Below are positions 36,973-45,749 of a DNA stretch of 64,000 nt, piece by piece. A model generated the notes under the pieces. That model was not told where the DNA came from and made no database searches. It saw only the letters and a program-made list of their open reading frames with translations. Made by a program: the position numbers and the translations under genes. Location of the stretch: positions 62,001-126,000 of the forward strand of contig JAJEJD010000020.1 in the NCBI GenBank assembly GCA_022828125.1, written 5' to 3'. The first letter of the stretch is position 1. Every line of letters starts with the position of its first letter. This DNA is from a bacterium (GTDB taxonomy: Bacteria; UBA8248).

Positions 36973-37281
36973 CTACGCCGTGGCCTCTTCCCTGAGCGGC
37001 TTCGTATACGCGATGGCCGCCACGTCGAAGTATTCGAGACTCGCGTTGTTCGCCCGGCGGAAGCTGCGCTGCTTTTCAGAGTTGAACCAGGCGTCGGCGG
37101 TGGCCTTGTCCTCGAAGTGGTAGACCGACGCCATGCGGCCCGTCTCCTCGTTCATGCCCCAGGTCTTGTCGATGAGGCCGGGCACCTCGTTCTCGAAAAA
37201 GGCGGCGGCCTGCTCCTTGTCCGCGCGAACCTCGGCGAGCGTGGGCGCAACGGCGGGATAGTGTAGAATGACCATCATCAT
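36973..37281 (-). CDS. YdhR-like dimeric alpha/beta-barrel protein
   Basis: 102 residues of ferredoxin-like fold. ADKEQAAAFFENEVPGLIDKTWGMNEETGRMASVYHFEDKATADAWFNS resembles the YdhR/antibiotic-biosynthesis-monooxygenase group, which can act on aromatic compounds without cofactor. A GAGGAGG ribosome site precedes three ATG codons, so the exact first Met is ambiguous by two residues. Function remains open. Confidence 0.7.
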   Translation of the reverse strand: MMMVILHYPAVAPTLAEVRADKEQAAAFFENEVPGLIDKTWGMNEETGRMASVYHFEDKATADAWFNSEKQRSFRRANNASLEYFDVAAIAYTKPLREEATA

Positions 37282-37453
37282 GGTGGCGTCCTCCTCAGGA
37301 TGTCCGAAAACCGGAACGGGTTATCTCTTGCGTTTATTTTGCGTGAGATGATAGCCCAGGGTGGCGAATCCGCCAAACGCAGGCGGAGCCGGCGCGCGGG
37401 AGCCGGAAGTCCCGGCAAGCGGGGAAACCTCAAGCGAGAAGGAGCATGAAGCA

Positions 37454-38401
37454 ATGAGCGAGGCGGCGTATCGGGAGATATATGAGCGGGCGCGGGTGAA
37501 CATCGAAAAATCGGGCGGTGGCAACCCATACGACATTCTGGGGCCTGATCTCCCCGGCACGCAGACCGCGCTTGCCGGATTCACGCGCTTCGGCCTCAAA
37601 ATGCGCCTGATGCTCACCGATTCCGCCGACACCGGGTTCGATTTTCTCGGCAAGAAGCTCAAAAGCCCCATCATGACGGGTTCGATGAGCGCGAACACGC
37701 TGGCCGCCCACTGGGCGGACGGGTTTTTGCAGGTCGCCAGGGGCGCCGAGCGCTTCGGGACGCAGTACTGGATAGGCGACTGTTCGGATGACGTCTGGCG
37801 CGAAGCCGCCGCCGCATATCCCTCCGCGATCCGCATCGTGAAGCCCTGGCGCGACAAACAGCGCACGCTCACCTCCCTCAAACTCGCCGAAGACACCGGC
37901 GCCTTCGCCGTCGGCATGGATTTCGAATCCGGCTTTTACAACCCCGAATGCGAACCCCAGCGGGCGGAAGCTCTGGAAAGCTACATAAAGGCGACGAATC
38001 TTCCCTTCGTCTTCAAGGCGGTGGGCTCGGCCGATACGGCGCGCATCGCGCGCGACGCGGGCGCCGCTTCCATCATCGTCACCACGCACGGGGGCGCGCA
38101 CGGGCCCTCCTGGGCGCATCCCATGGAAATCCTGCCCGAAGTCGTGGACGCCGTGGGGGACGACGTTCTGATCCTGGCGGAAAGCGGCGTCCGTAGAGGC
38201 GACGACGTTTTGAAGCTGCTCGCGCGGGGCGCGAAAGGGGTCACCTCGGGACGTGCGCTCGTGCTCGGCCTGTTCGCGAACGGCCCCGCCGGCGTGGCGG
38301 AGATGCTCGAACTCATGCAGGCGGAACTTGAGAAGTCGATGGTCCTCGCGGGCTGTAAGGATCTGGCCTCGATTTCGGGGGATATCCTGATTGAGAGGTG
38401 A
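37454..38401 (+). CDS. FMN-dependent alpha-hydroxyacid oxidase/dehydrogenase family protein
   Basis: 315 residues from the ATG at 37454 (AAGGAG at 37439-37444). The barrel has the family signature around THGGAHGPSWAHPMEILPEVVDAVGDDVLILAESGVRRGDDVLKLLARGAKGVTSGRALVLGL. The His is there, but canonical HGGR (Arg that holds the substrate carboxylate) is HGGA here, so the substrate may not be a simple 2-hydroxy acid. The long N-terminal extension is rejected as no family match. Confidence 0.8.
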   Translation: MSEAAYREIYERARVNIEKSGGGNPYDILGPDLPGTQTALAGFTRFGLKMRLMLTDSADTGFDFLGKKLKSPIMTGSMSANTLAAHWADGFLQVARGAERFGTQYWIGDCSDDVWREAAAAYPSAIRIVKPWRDKQRTLTSLKLAEDTGAFAVGMDFESGFYNPECEPQRAEALESYIKATNLPFVFKAVGSADTARIARDAGAASIIVTTHGGAHGPSWAHPMEILPEVVDAVGDDVLILAESGVRRGDDVLKLLARGAKGVTSGRALVLGLFANGPAGVAEMLELMQAELEKSMVLAGCKDLASISGDILIER

Positions 38402-38562
38402 CGCAAGAAAGATTCGGAACCCGTAGGGACGGTTCCCCGATCCTAGTGTGTCGCATCAAGATTCATTCCCCCCCTTGAGGGGGCTGTTGAATAAGTCCTC
38501 GTCGGGGGATATTGCCTTTAGAGGGAAGGACGCTTTCGCGCGAACCCCCGACCTCCCTAGTC

Positions 38563-38688
38563 GAAAACCAACCCCCCCTACCCCCCCTTGTCAGGGGGGT
38601 ATAAAAAAGCGATGCGCCCCCGCCGGGCTAAGAGGGTTTTGCCTTTTCTTGCCCCCCTGACAAGGGGGGGTAGGGGGGGTTGCCTTTA
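38563..38688. repeat. C-rich inverted repeat, copy B
   Basis: GAAAACC..CCCCCCTACCCCCCCTTGT on one arm and ACAAGGGGGGGTAGGGGG on the other with an A/T-rich centre; nearly identical to the copy at 33331. The rest of 38402-38768 has no gene; 38424-38440 is a partial GTAGGGACGG half-site. Confidence 0.75.
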
Positions 38689-38727
38689 TGGGATTTCCCT
38701 TTCAAGGGAGTTGTCATTACCACAAAA

Positions 38728-38747
38728 GGACAGGTCGCGACCTGTCC
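38728..38747. repeat. palindrome, copy d (core)
   Basis: GGACAGGTCGCGACCTGTCC, perfect 20-bp core of the GTAGGG palindrome. It sits just past the 3' end of the LLM oxidoreductase gene. Confidence 0.8.
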
Positions 38748-38768
38748 CTACAAAACCCTTACACTCCC

Positions 38769-39860
38769 TCACACCGCCTCGGGCAAGAGCGACAACAGAT
38801 ACTTCCCGAAATTGCGCGCTTCTTCATCATGCGGCCAGCCGGAGAGGATGAACGTGGTCGCGCCCAGGTCGATGTATTCGCGCATGGCGTCGGCCACAAC
38901 CCCGGGGCTTCCCACGAGCATGGTGCCCGCCCCCTGGCGCACGAGGTTGATGCCCGAGAACAGCGCGGGCCCGTGCCAGAGTTTTCCCTCCGCCGTCATG
39001 GCGTTCATGCGCTGCTGGGAGACGGATTCCACCTGCCCGGCCACCTCGCCGGTGACCGAGGAACTCTCCCCGTAGGACGCCGTGCCCGCGATGATGGACT
39101 CGGCCTCTTCCTTGGCCTGCGCGTCGTCCTCGCGCACCAGGATGTGAAAGCGCACGCCGAGCTTTAAGTCGCGGCCATGCTCCTCGCGCGCCATTTTTTT
39201 CACCTCCTCGTATTCCTCGGCTATCTGCCAGGGGGGTTCGCCCCACTTGAGGAATACGTCGGCGTGCTTGGCGATAACCTTCTTCGCTGCGGGCGAGCTT
39301 CCCCCGAAATAAAGCGGTGGCCCTCCCGGCCGCGCGGGGCCGGGGAATACGAAGCCGTCCTCCACCTGGTAGTGCGCGCCCTCGTAGTTCACCCTCCCCT
39401 CCCCGTCCGCCCAGAACGCGCGCACGATATCCAGAAACTCGTCCGCCCGCTCGTAGCGTCCGTCATGATCCGCCCAGTCGCCGTAGCGGCGCGCGTCCAC
39501 CGAGGAGCCGCCGGGCACGACGTTCACCGTCAGCCTCCCGCCGGAGATGAAATCGAGCGTGTTCGCCTGCTGCACGGCGAAGGTCGGCGTGGTGAGGCCG
39601 GGCCGTATGGCGACGCAGAACTTGATACTCCGCGTTTCGCGCGCGATCGCGGAGGCCAGGAGCCACCCGTCCGAACACGAGGTGTTGCACGGAATCAGCA
39701 TGTTCGTTAAACCGCTCGCCTCCGCCGTCTGCGCCACGTGGACGAGATAGTCGAGCTCGGGCGGTATCTCCACCTCGCCCGTGCCGAGCCTGGTGGCGTC
39801 GCCGCGCTTGTTCGAGGGCAGATACCAGGCGTATTCGATGGGTTTCTTGCCGTTTTCCAT
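38769..39860 (-). CDS. SsuD-like LLM flavin-dependent monooxygenase
   Basis: 363 residues, cytoplasmic TIM barrel. SSVDARRYGDWADHDGRYERADEFLDIVRAFW and GPALFSGINLVRQGAGTMLVGSPGVVADAMREYIDLGATTFILSGWPHDEEARNFG are close in kind to alkanesulfonate monooxygenase SsuD. It uses FMNH2 from a separate reductase. It may release sulfite from sulfonates, or oxidise another substrate; no ssu transport genes are beside it. Ribosome site weak (AGGACTAAT). Confidence 0.85.
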   Translation of the reverse strand: MENGKKPIEYAWYLPSNKRGDATRLGTGEVEIPPELDYLVHVAQTAEASGLTNMLIPCNTSCSDGWLLASAIARETRSIKFCVAIRPGLTTPTFAVQQANTLDFISGGRLTVNVVPGGSSVDARRYGDWADHDGRYERADEFLDIVRAFWADGEGRVNYEGAHYQVEDGFVFPGPARPGGPPLYFGGSSPAAKKVIAKHADVFLKWGEPPWQIAEEYEEVKKMAREEHGRDLKLGVRFHILVREDDAQAKEEAESIIAGTASYGESSSVTGEVAGQVESVSQQRMNAMTAEGKLWHGPALFSGINLVRQGAGTMLVGSPGVVADAMREYIDLGATTFILSGWPHDEEARNFGKYLLSLLPEAV

Positions 39861-39876
39861 AGATATTAGTCCTATA

Positions 39877-40398
39877 TTACTCTTGGGGCTTTAGCCTCAC
39901 GGCGGTTCCGCTCGCCACGAGGAAAAGCATACTTTTCATCTTGCCGCTAAACTCGCTGTAATCCAGATCAACCCCTATCACCGCATCCGCGCCCACAATT
40001 AAAGCCTCGCGTCTTAATTCCGTAAGAACTGTTCTCCGCGCATCACGCAGCACATTTTGAGTTGCTCCACTTCTTCCGCCAAAAATATCGGTTACGCCAG
40101 CAAAAAAATCACGGAAAATGTTCATGCCAAACACACACTCCGCAGTGAGAATTTCGAGCTCACATTCTATCTCTTGATTAGCGATAAAATATCCCGTCGT
40201 TAGTGTGATATTCGCAGCGCATTGAGCGATTAAGTGATTTGGCACTTTACTCCAATCACCAGTTTTTTGAGCTTCTTCCAATCTTGGGTTCCAATCCGCC
40301 TCTTCCTCTGGCATTAATGTCTCGCCACAGTGTGGGCAAGTCGCCATGGTGTCATATGTTTCTTTCCCACAGTCTCTACACCTCACAATTTCAGGCAC
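39877..40398 (-). CDS. zinc ribbon fused to a YbjQ (UPF0145)-like domain
   Basis: 173 residues from a GTG at 40398 with GAGGAG ahead. Residues 1-26 hold two Cys pairs (CRDCG and CPHCG), a zinc ribbon. The rest matches Ybj[70 protein letters not shown]. YbjQ proteins are pentameric with unknown function, suspected of metal binding. The ribbon fusion adds a probable nucleic-acid or protein docking part. No membrane segment. Confidence 0.75.
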   Translation of the reverse strand: MPEIVRCRDCGKETYDTMATCPHCGETLMPEEEADWNPRLEEAQKTGDWSKVPNHLIAQCAANITLTTGYFIANQEIECELEILTAECVFGMNIFRDFFAGVTDIFGGRSGATQNVLRDARRTVLTELRREALIVGADAVIGVDLDYSEFSGKMKSMLFLVASGTAVRLKPQE

Positions 40399-40511
40399 TG
40401 CTATTCTCCTCTCGATTTCTCAACTCGCTTTGCCGTTCGGCCCGCAAGTTTGCGAAAAAAAACGCCCCGCCCGCAAGGGGGCGAGACGTTTTTATAATGC
40501 ACTCTACGCGC

Positions 40512-40771
40512 CAAGCCGCTGGACAGGGGCCTGTTGAAAAACCCCTCTCCGCCTCATCCTGAGTAGCGGCGGAGCCGCGTATCGAAGGTCAAACGTGATT
40601 GATGAATGAGCGTTTGCTCTCGTCCCGGCGCGAGGCGTTCGACTCCCCGCGCCCTTCGATACAAACACTCCTTTCTCAGTCCCGTTTGACCTTCGGCGGC
40701 TACTCAGGGTGAGGAAAGAGGGGTTGGCGGGTTCTGAGGGACTCATCCGGGGCTTTTTCAACAAGCCGCTG
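40512..40771. repeat. MITE-like palindromic element, copy 2, with flanking 10-bp direct repeats
   Basis: Element ends CTGTTGAAAAA (40531) and CTTTTTCAACAAG (40753-40765), with the same internal arms as copy 1. A 10-bp direct repeat CAAGCCGCTG lies at 40512-40521 and 40762-40771, so a target duplication is possible, though its right copy overlaps the element's end. Confidence 0.7.
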
Positions 40772-40779
40772 ATGGCCGT

Positions 40780-42693
40780 TCAGCCGATAACCCCGCCGTC
40801 GTCGTGGGTGACGGCGATAACCGCCGAGCGGGGCGTGGTGTCGCCGCCGTCCGGGAAATGGCTGTCGCCTCCCCATTCGCCGGGATGCTGGATCCCCACG
40901 AACATGGTCCTGCCGTCCGCGCTCCACTCGAGGCCCGTGACCTCGCATTGCCTGGGACCCACCATGAAGCGGCGGATCTCGCCCGTCACGGGGTCGCCGA
41001 CGAGCATCTGGTTGTTGCCCTGCCCCGCGAAGCCCTTGGCATTCTTGTAGTTGCCGTCGGTCTGGATCCAAAGCATCCCGTTCCTGTCGAACGCGAGGCC
41101 GTCGGGAGAGTTGAACATGTTGTCCGGCGTCACGTTCGCGGAGCCCGCGTTCGCGCCCTTGTGGACGGCGGGGTTGCCCGCGACGACGTAGAGGTCCCAT
41201 GAAAAGGCGTTCGAGAGGTGATCGCCCCCATCCGGCGCCCAGCGGACGATCTGCCCGTAGCGGTTCTTCGCCCGGGGGTTCGGGCCGCCCACGGGGGTGG
41301 GGTCGCCGCCCTTGTTCGGCTTCACGCCCCGGTTCTTGTTGTTGGTGAGGCAGCAGTAGACTTCCGCCTTCTTCGGGTTCGCCGCCACCCACTCGGCCCG
41401 GTCCATCGTGGTGGCCTTGACGGCCGAGGCCGCGACCCGCGTGTGGACGCAGACTTCCGCCTGCGAGGCCAGACCCGTGGATTCGGGCGTGAGCTCAAGC
41501 CACTCGCCCTTCCCGTCCTCTCTGAATTTCGCCGCGTAGAGTTTGCCCGTCCCCAGGAGGTTCGAGTTGTCGCCCCCCTCGGCGTAGCGGCCCTCGCTCA
41601 CGAACCTGTAGATGAACTCGCCGCGCTCATCATCTCCCATGTAGACGACCACCTGGCCGTTCGCGGCGAGGACGACTTCCGCGTTCTCGTGCTTGAAACG
41701 TCCCAGCGCGGTGTGCTTTTTCGGCGTGGATTTCGGATCGAGCGGATCGATCTCGACGATGTAGCCCGCGCGGTTGGGTTCGTTGGGGTGCTTCGCGATG
41801 TCGAAGCGCTCATCCGTCATCTCCCAGCGGTATCCCCAATTCTTGGGGCCCACGCCGTAGCGCCTGAACTCGGGAGAAACCTTCACCTCGGGGTCACTCG
41901 ATGAGAAATAGCCGTGAAAATTCTCCTCGCACGTGAGATACGTGCCCCACGGCGTCGCGCCGTTGCCGCAGTTGTTCCAGGTGCCGAGGCTGCGGACGCC
42001 TTCTGGGTCGGCCGCCGTCTTCATGAGGGCGTGCCCCCGGGCGGGTCCGGTGATCTCCATCGGCGTGTCGGGGGTGATCTTGCGGTTATAGGAGGAATCC
42101 TTGACGATCGACCACTTACCGTTCTTCTGGTCGATCTCCACCACGGACACCCCGTGCGCCGCCTTGTTCTTTCGCACGTCGTCGGCGGTCCCGGGCTTTC
42201 CACCGCCCTTCCCACCGTGAATGATGCCGATGTTCGTGTACTCGTTGTTGACGGCGAGGACGTTCCTGCCGCCGGCGTGAAAGAGCGCCATGCCGTCGTT
42301 GTTGTCGCCGAAGGCGAGTTCCTGGCTCGCGCCCGTGCCGCGCGTCGCGTGGTCGAACTCGGGTCCCTTCGCCCACATGGGGTCGCCCCACTTTGCGACG
42401 ACGTGCCAGCTGTAGCCCTTCGGCACGGTGACCGTGTCTCGCGTATTGGCAGATACGGCCTCGAAGCCGAAGCGATCCGTACCCGCGAAAGCCGAGAGGG
42501 GGTCGACGCCGCCCGCGCTCATGACGAACGCCGCCGCGGCGAAAGCCGCCCCGCGGCCCAGGAAGCCCCGACGGGACATCATCTTCTCCACCAGCTTCTC
42601 GAAATCCGTCTCCCCATGACGCGGATGGTGAATCTCGTCGAACTCATCGGACGATATCTCATCATGTGCGTCGCCCGTTACATCCTCAAACAT
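40780..42693 (-). CDS. phoX: PhoX-type alkaline phosphatase (DUF839), Tat-exported
   Basis: 637 residues from the ATG at 42693 (GGGGGAGAGG ahead). SRRGFLG at residues 40-46 followed by a hydrophobic stretch is a twin-arginine signal, so a folded, metal-loaded enzyme is sent to the periplasm. The beta-propeller body has ATRGTGASQELAFGDNNDGMALF, TYLTCEENFHGYF and SPDGLAFDRNGMLWIQTDG, typical of PhoX, a Ca/Fe phosphatase. It starts far from any pho gene. The MITE-like copy 2 ends 15 nt past its stop. Confidence 0.9.
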   Translation of the reverse strand: MFEDVTGDAHDEISSDEFDEIHHPRHGETDFEKLVEKMMSRRGFLGRGAAFAAAAFVMSAGGVDPLSAFAGTDRFGFEAVSANTRDTVTVPKGYSWHVVAKWGDPMWAKGPEFDHATRGTGASQELAFGDNNDGMALFHAGGRNVLAVNNEYTNIGIIHGGKGGGKPGTADDVRKNKAAHGVSVVEIDQKNGKWSIVKDSSYNRKITPDTPMEITGPARGHALMKTAADPEGVRSLGTWNNCGNGATPWGTYLTCEENFHGYFSSSDPEVKVSPEFRRYGVGPKNWGYRWEMTDERFDIAKHPNEPNRAGYIVEIDPLDPKSTPKKHTALGRFKHENAEVVLAANGQVVVYMGDDERGEFIYRFVSEGRYAEGGDNSNLLGTGKLYAAKFREDGKGEWLELTPESTGLASQAEVCVHTRVAASAVKATTMDRAEWVAANPKKAEVYCCLTNNKNRGVKPNKGGDPTPVGGPNPRAKNRYGQIVRWAPDGGDHLSNAFSWDLYVVAGNPAVHKGANAGSANVTPDNMFNSPDGLAFDRNGMLWIQTDGNYKNAKGFAGQGNNQMLVGDPVTGEIRRFMVGPRQCEVTGLEWSADGRTMFVGIQHPGEWGGDSHFPDGGDTTPRSAVIAVTHDDGGVIG

Positions 42694-43029
42694 TTCCTCT
42701 CCCCCACAATATGAGATTCCAGGATAACGCATGAACACGTGAATGACGCGCCCTCTGCATGCGATATCGTCATCAGGGCGGATTATAACGGCCCGCCGTC
42801 GCGCGCGCGTTACAAAATCGCAAAAAATTCATGAAAAAAAGGAGGCGGCCGGCGGCGCAACTCCGTTGCGTAAAATGGCGAGAAAACATCGCTCCTTCCT
42901 TACTGAGAGGAAGAAGCGATCGATTGTATGTGGAACAACCAATTCGCCAGCCACAGGCTTCAGAGGCGGCGGTGAGCCGATTACTTCAAGGCGCAAAGGT
43001 TCCCGGAAGTGAAACCGTCGTCTCCTCGG
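42694..43029. other. intergenic region without supported gene
   Basis: Contains two hairpins, CGCAAC/GTTGCG (42856-42870) and an imperfect TCGCTCCTTCC/GGAAGAAGCGA (42889-42919). A 45-codon frame from about 42875 shows no family match and no ribosome site. Promoters for phoX may lie here but were not assigned. Confidence 0.4.
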
Positions 43030-44052
43030 CTATCCGATGACCTCGTCCGTGATGGGCGCCTCGCCGTAAACTTCGGGGTTGAAGACGTCATACGGCCGCT
43101 TGCCTGCGATGAAGCGCTCGATATTCATCACCGTACGCAAGGCCATCTCCTCGCGCGTCTCGCGGCCCGCGCTGCCCATGTGCGGGGTCAGCACGACGTT
43201 CGGCAGCTCCTTGAGCCCCGCTATCGGCCCCGGATTGGGCTCGGGAACCTCGGTCTGATAGACGTCCAGGCCGGCGCCCCGAATCCGCTTTTCCCGCAGG
43301 GCCTTCTCCAGGGCCGCCTCGTCCAATATGAGGCCGCGCGAAGTGTTGATCAGGATGGCGCTCGGCTTCATGAGAGAGATGAGCTCTTCCGTGATGAGAC
43401 CCACGGTGTCTTTGGTGAGCGCCGGGGTCAACGCGACGAAATCCGCTTCTCTGAACAAATCGTCCAGGGTGCGGAATTCGGCGCACCCGAGAGCAAATTC
43501 CTCCGCCGGGCTCAGGGGGGTGCGCTTGTTGTAGATGATGCGCATATCGCAAGCGGCGGCCTTGCGCGCCACCAGTTGACCGATTCGGCCCATCCCGACG
43601 ATCCCGAGCGTCTTGCCGAACAGGCGCGTTCCCAGGAAAGCCATCGACTGATTCTGCCGCCAGCGGTCTTCTCTGAGGAACGTATCCGCCTCCGGCAATC
43701 GCCACGCCGTCGCCATCAAGAGAGCGAACGTGAATTCCGCCGTTGTCTTCTGGGTCATGCTTTTTTGCCCCGAGACCGGAACGTTGCGGCGCGTGGCCGC
43801 GGCGAAATCGATGAACCTCGCCGACCCGTGCATGACGGAGACGAACTCCAACTCCTTCGCCGCCTCGAACACTTGTTCGTCGAAGGGGATCTCCCCGATG
43901 CCGAACAGGATGTGTTTGTCGCGCACCGCTTCCAGCAGCTCGGCTTCCGGGATCATGCGGTCGACGTGCGGATACGTGGTCACCTCGCCCAGCGTATCGA
44001 GCTTGGCGGCGGCGACTTCGGGAATCGGCTGAGGCACGAAAATTCTTTTCAT
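43030..44052 (-). CDS. D-2-hydroxyacid dehydrogenase
   Basis: 340 residues from the ATG at 44052 (GGAAAGGGAA ahead); an open frame to 44277 adds non-family residues. NAD-binding motif GIVGMGRIGQLVA, catalytic Arg in NTSRGLILDE, Glu-His region in LTPHMGSAGRETREEMA. NAD-dependent reduction of 2-oxo acids such as glyoxylate, hydroxypyruvate or phosphoglycerate-like acids; substrate not determined. Cytoplasmic. Upstream 44053-44309 is non-coding. Confidence 0.92.
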   Translation of the reverse strand: MKRIFVPQPIPEVAAAKLDTLGEVTTYPHVDRMIPEAELLEAVRDKHILFGIGEIPFDEQVFEAAKELEFVSVMHGSARFIDFAAATRRNVPVSGQKSMTQKTTAEFTFALLMATAWRLPEADTFLREDRWRQNQSMAFLGTRLFGKTLGIVGMGRIGQLVARKAAACDMRIIYNKRTPLSPAEEFALGCAEFRTLDDLFREADFVALTPALTKDTVGLITEELISLMKPSAILINTSRGLILDEAALEKALREKRIRGAGLDVYQTEVPEPNPGPIAGLKELPNVVLTPHMGSAGRETREEMALRTVMNIERFIAGKRPYDVFNPEVYGEAPITDEVIG

Positions 44053-44309
44053 GATTTCCCTTTCCGTTATTTGGAGCCGAAAAATCAAATACAGGGAGCG
44101 GACAAGCCACACCTGCGGGCGCGGTTCCGGCGCCCCGACTTCTCGACACCTTCCCACACCTTCCCATATCGGACGCATCATCACCATACACCGAATCACA
44201 ACGGCAGGGGCTTTTGAGCGACCCCTCCCCGCTCGGAAGTGACCTTTCACCGGGGCGGCGGCGCTGAAGAGCATCACGCGGCCCCGAACTCAAACCTCCC
44301 CGGGACGAC

Positions 44310-45347
44310 TCAGGCCGATTCGAGCGCCGCCTCGACCTTTTTCGCGACATCGGCCGGAACCCACTTCTTCCAGACCTTGTTCGTCTTCAGGAAATGGAGC
44401 GCGGTGACTTTGGCGTCGCCGCCGGCTTCTTTCTCCAGATAGGAGAGCACCTCCGAGACGACTTTAGAGGGAAGCGAGTATTTCTCGAGGAAGGCGACGA
44501 TCTCCGGATGCCTGGCCGCGAACTTCGTCGTGACCGTCTTGGGCAGTTCCATCGTCCGGTAGGCGACGGCTTTCTTCGGATTCCCCATGGCCTCCACCCC
44601 GCCCTTCTTGAGCGCGTTCACGTGCTTCATCATCGCGTCCCAGTCGGCCTCGTTCCACTCGGGTTCTTCGAGCTGGACCAGGTCGAGCTGGCCGAGCAGC
44701 GGCGTCGGCGCCCAGTAATAGGCGAGCACCGGCTTTTTCTTGAGATACGCGCCCTTGATGGCCGCCGCGAGCGCGCCGCCGGAACCCGGCCTGAAATTCG
44801 TAAAATGTTTTTCCAGCCCGTAGGCGCGCAGCTTCACCGTGTTGATGACCTCACACGCCCAGCCGGGGATGCAGTTCACGAACCGGCCCCTGGAGGGTTC
44901 TTCCGGGTCCTTGAAGAGGTGCTTGTACTTCGCCAGGTCGTAGACCGATTTCAAGCCCGGGTTCGCCTTCTGGACGAAGCGCGGGATGAACCAGCCCTGT
45001 ATGCTGTCGGGCGTGTTCACGCTCAGCTTCCTGACTTTGCCGTTTTTCTCGGCGAGGTCGTACTGATCCTTCGTACTGTCGTACCAGAGTTCCATGATCA
45101 GGTCGTTCTTGCCCTCGTAGTGGGCCGCCATGGTCGGCAGCGTGCCGCCGTAGATGAGCCGCACCCGGCAGCCGTAGCCGTGCTTCAGGATGAAGGCGGC
45201 CACCTGACCGTGAAAGTTGGCGCTGTCCCAGTTCAAGTCACCGATGCGGACCCTGCAGGCGGCTTCGGCCCTGCCAGTGAGGGAGGTGAGCGTCGCCGCC
45301 CCTAAGATGGCGGTGAAAACGAATATAATCAAAATCTTGTGATTCAT
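44310..45347 (-). CDS. glycine-betaine/choline-type ABC substrate-binding protein (OpuAC family)
   Basis: 345 residues with a signal peptide of about 30 residues (MNHKILIIFVFTAILGAATLTSLTGRAEA). The binding fold carries GDLNWDSANFHGQVAAFILKHGYGC, the OpuAC pattern, with several aromatic residues (WYDSTKDQY, WAPTP) that could form the cation-binding box. Periplasmic. GGAGACAGG ribosome site. No opuAA/AB partners next to it, so an orphan binding protein. Confidence 0.85.
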   Translation of the reverse strand: MNHKILIIFVFTAILGAATLTSLTGRAEAACRVRIGDLNWDSANFHGQVAAFILKHGYGCRVRLIYGGTLPTMAAHYEGKNDLIMELWYDSTKDQYDLAEKNGKVRKLSVNTPDSIQGWFIPRFVQKANPGLKSVYDLAKYKHLFKDPEEPSRGRFVNCIPGWACEVINTVKLRAYGLEKHFTNFRPGSGGALAAAIKGAYLKKKPVLAYYWAPTPLLGQLDLVQLEEPEWNEADWDAMMKHVNALKKGGVEAMGNPKKAVAYRTMELPKTVTTKFAARHPEIVAFLEKYSLPSKVVSEVLSYLEKEAGGDAKVTALHFLKTNKVWKKWVPADVAKKVEAALESA

Positions 45348-45749
45348 GACCTGTCTCCAAGGTTTAAGTATTCAGTACGGGACGATGCGGGGTTTTAACC
45401 ATGAAAATATAGAACGCCGGCCCCGTAAGTCAAACCGGCGTGAGAAACGAGGGGGTGGCCCTCTCGCATATGTCGAGGTCGTCCACACCCGCTGGGATGA
45501 CGGTGAACAATCTTGAACAGCGAGAAAAATACGCCTTCAGAGGGATACTCATCCGTAGGGGCGGTTCGCGAACCGCCCCTACATCCTCTCAGGGATAACG
45601 AATGGCAATTAGAGCACTCGATCTAGAAAATCGGTTTTCACCGAAAACCTCGGCTACGCTTCCCAACGAAGCGCGCAGGCTGTAGATTGGGTTTCGCCGA
45701 AAATTGTCGCGCATAACGCCACGAGAACGCCTCAAACCCCGGGAACCGG
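45348..45749. other. intergenic region with hairpin and palindrome
   Basis: ACGCCGG (45414-45420) pairs with CCGGCGT (45435-45441), upstream of the betaine-binding gene on its strand. The GTAGGGG palindrome f follows. No gene is supported. Confidence 0.5.
45555..45582. repeat. 28-bp palindrome, copy f
   Basis: Perfect palindrome of half-site GTAGGGGCGGTTCG, a sequence variant of the family. Confidence 0.85.

Noticed and set aside
42743-43012. 89-residue frame in the phoX upstream spacer
   Set aside because: No ribosome site, no family match, and it crosses two hairpins; kept only as intergenic DNA.
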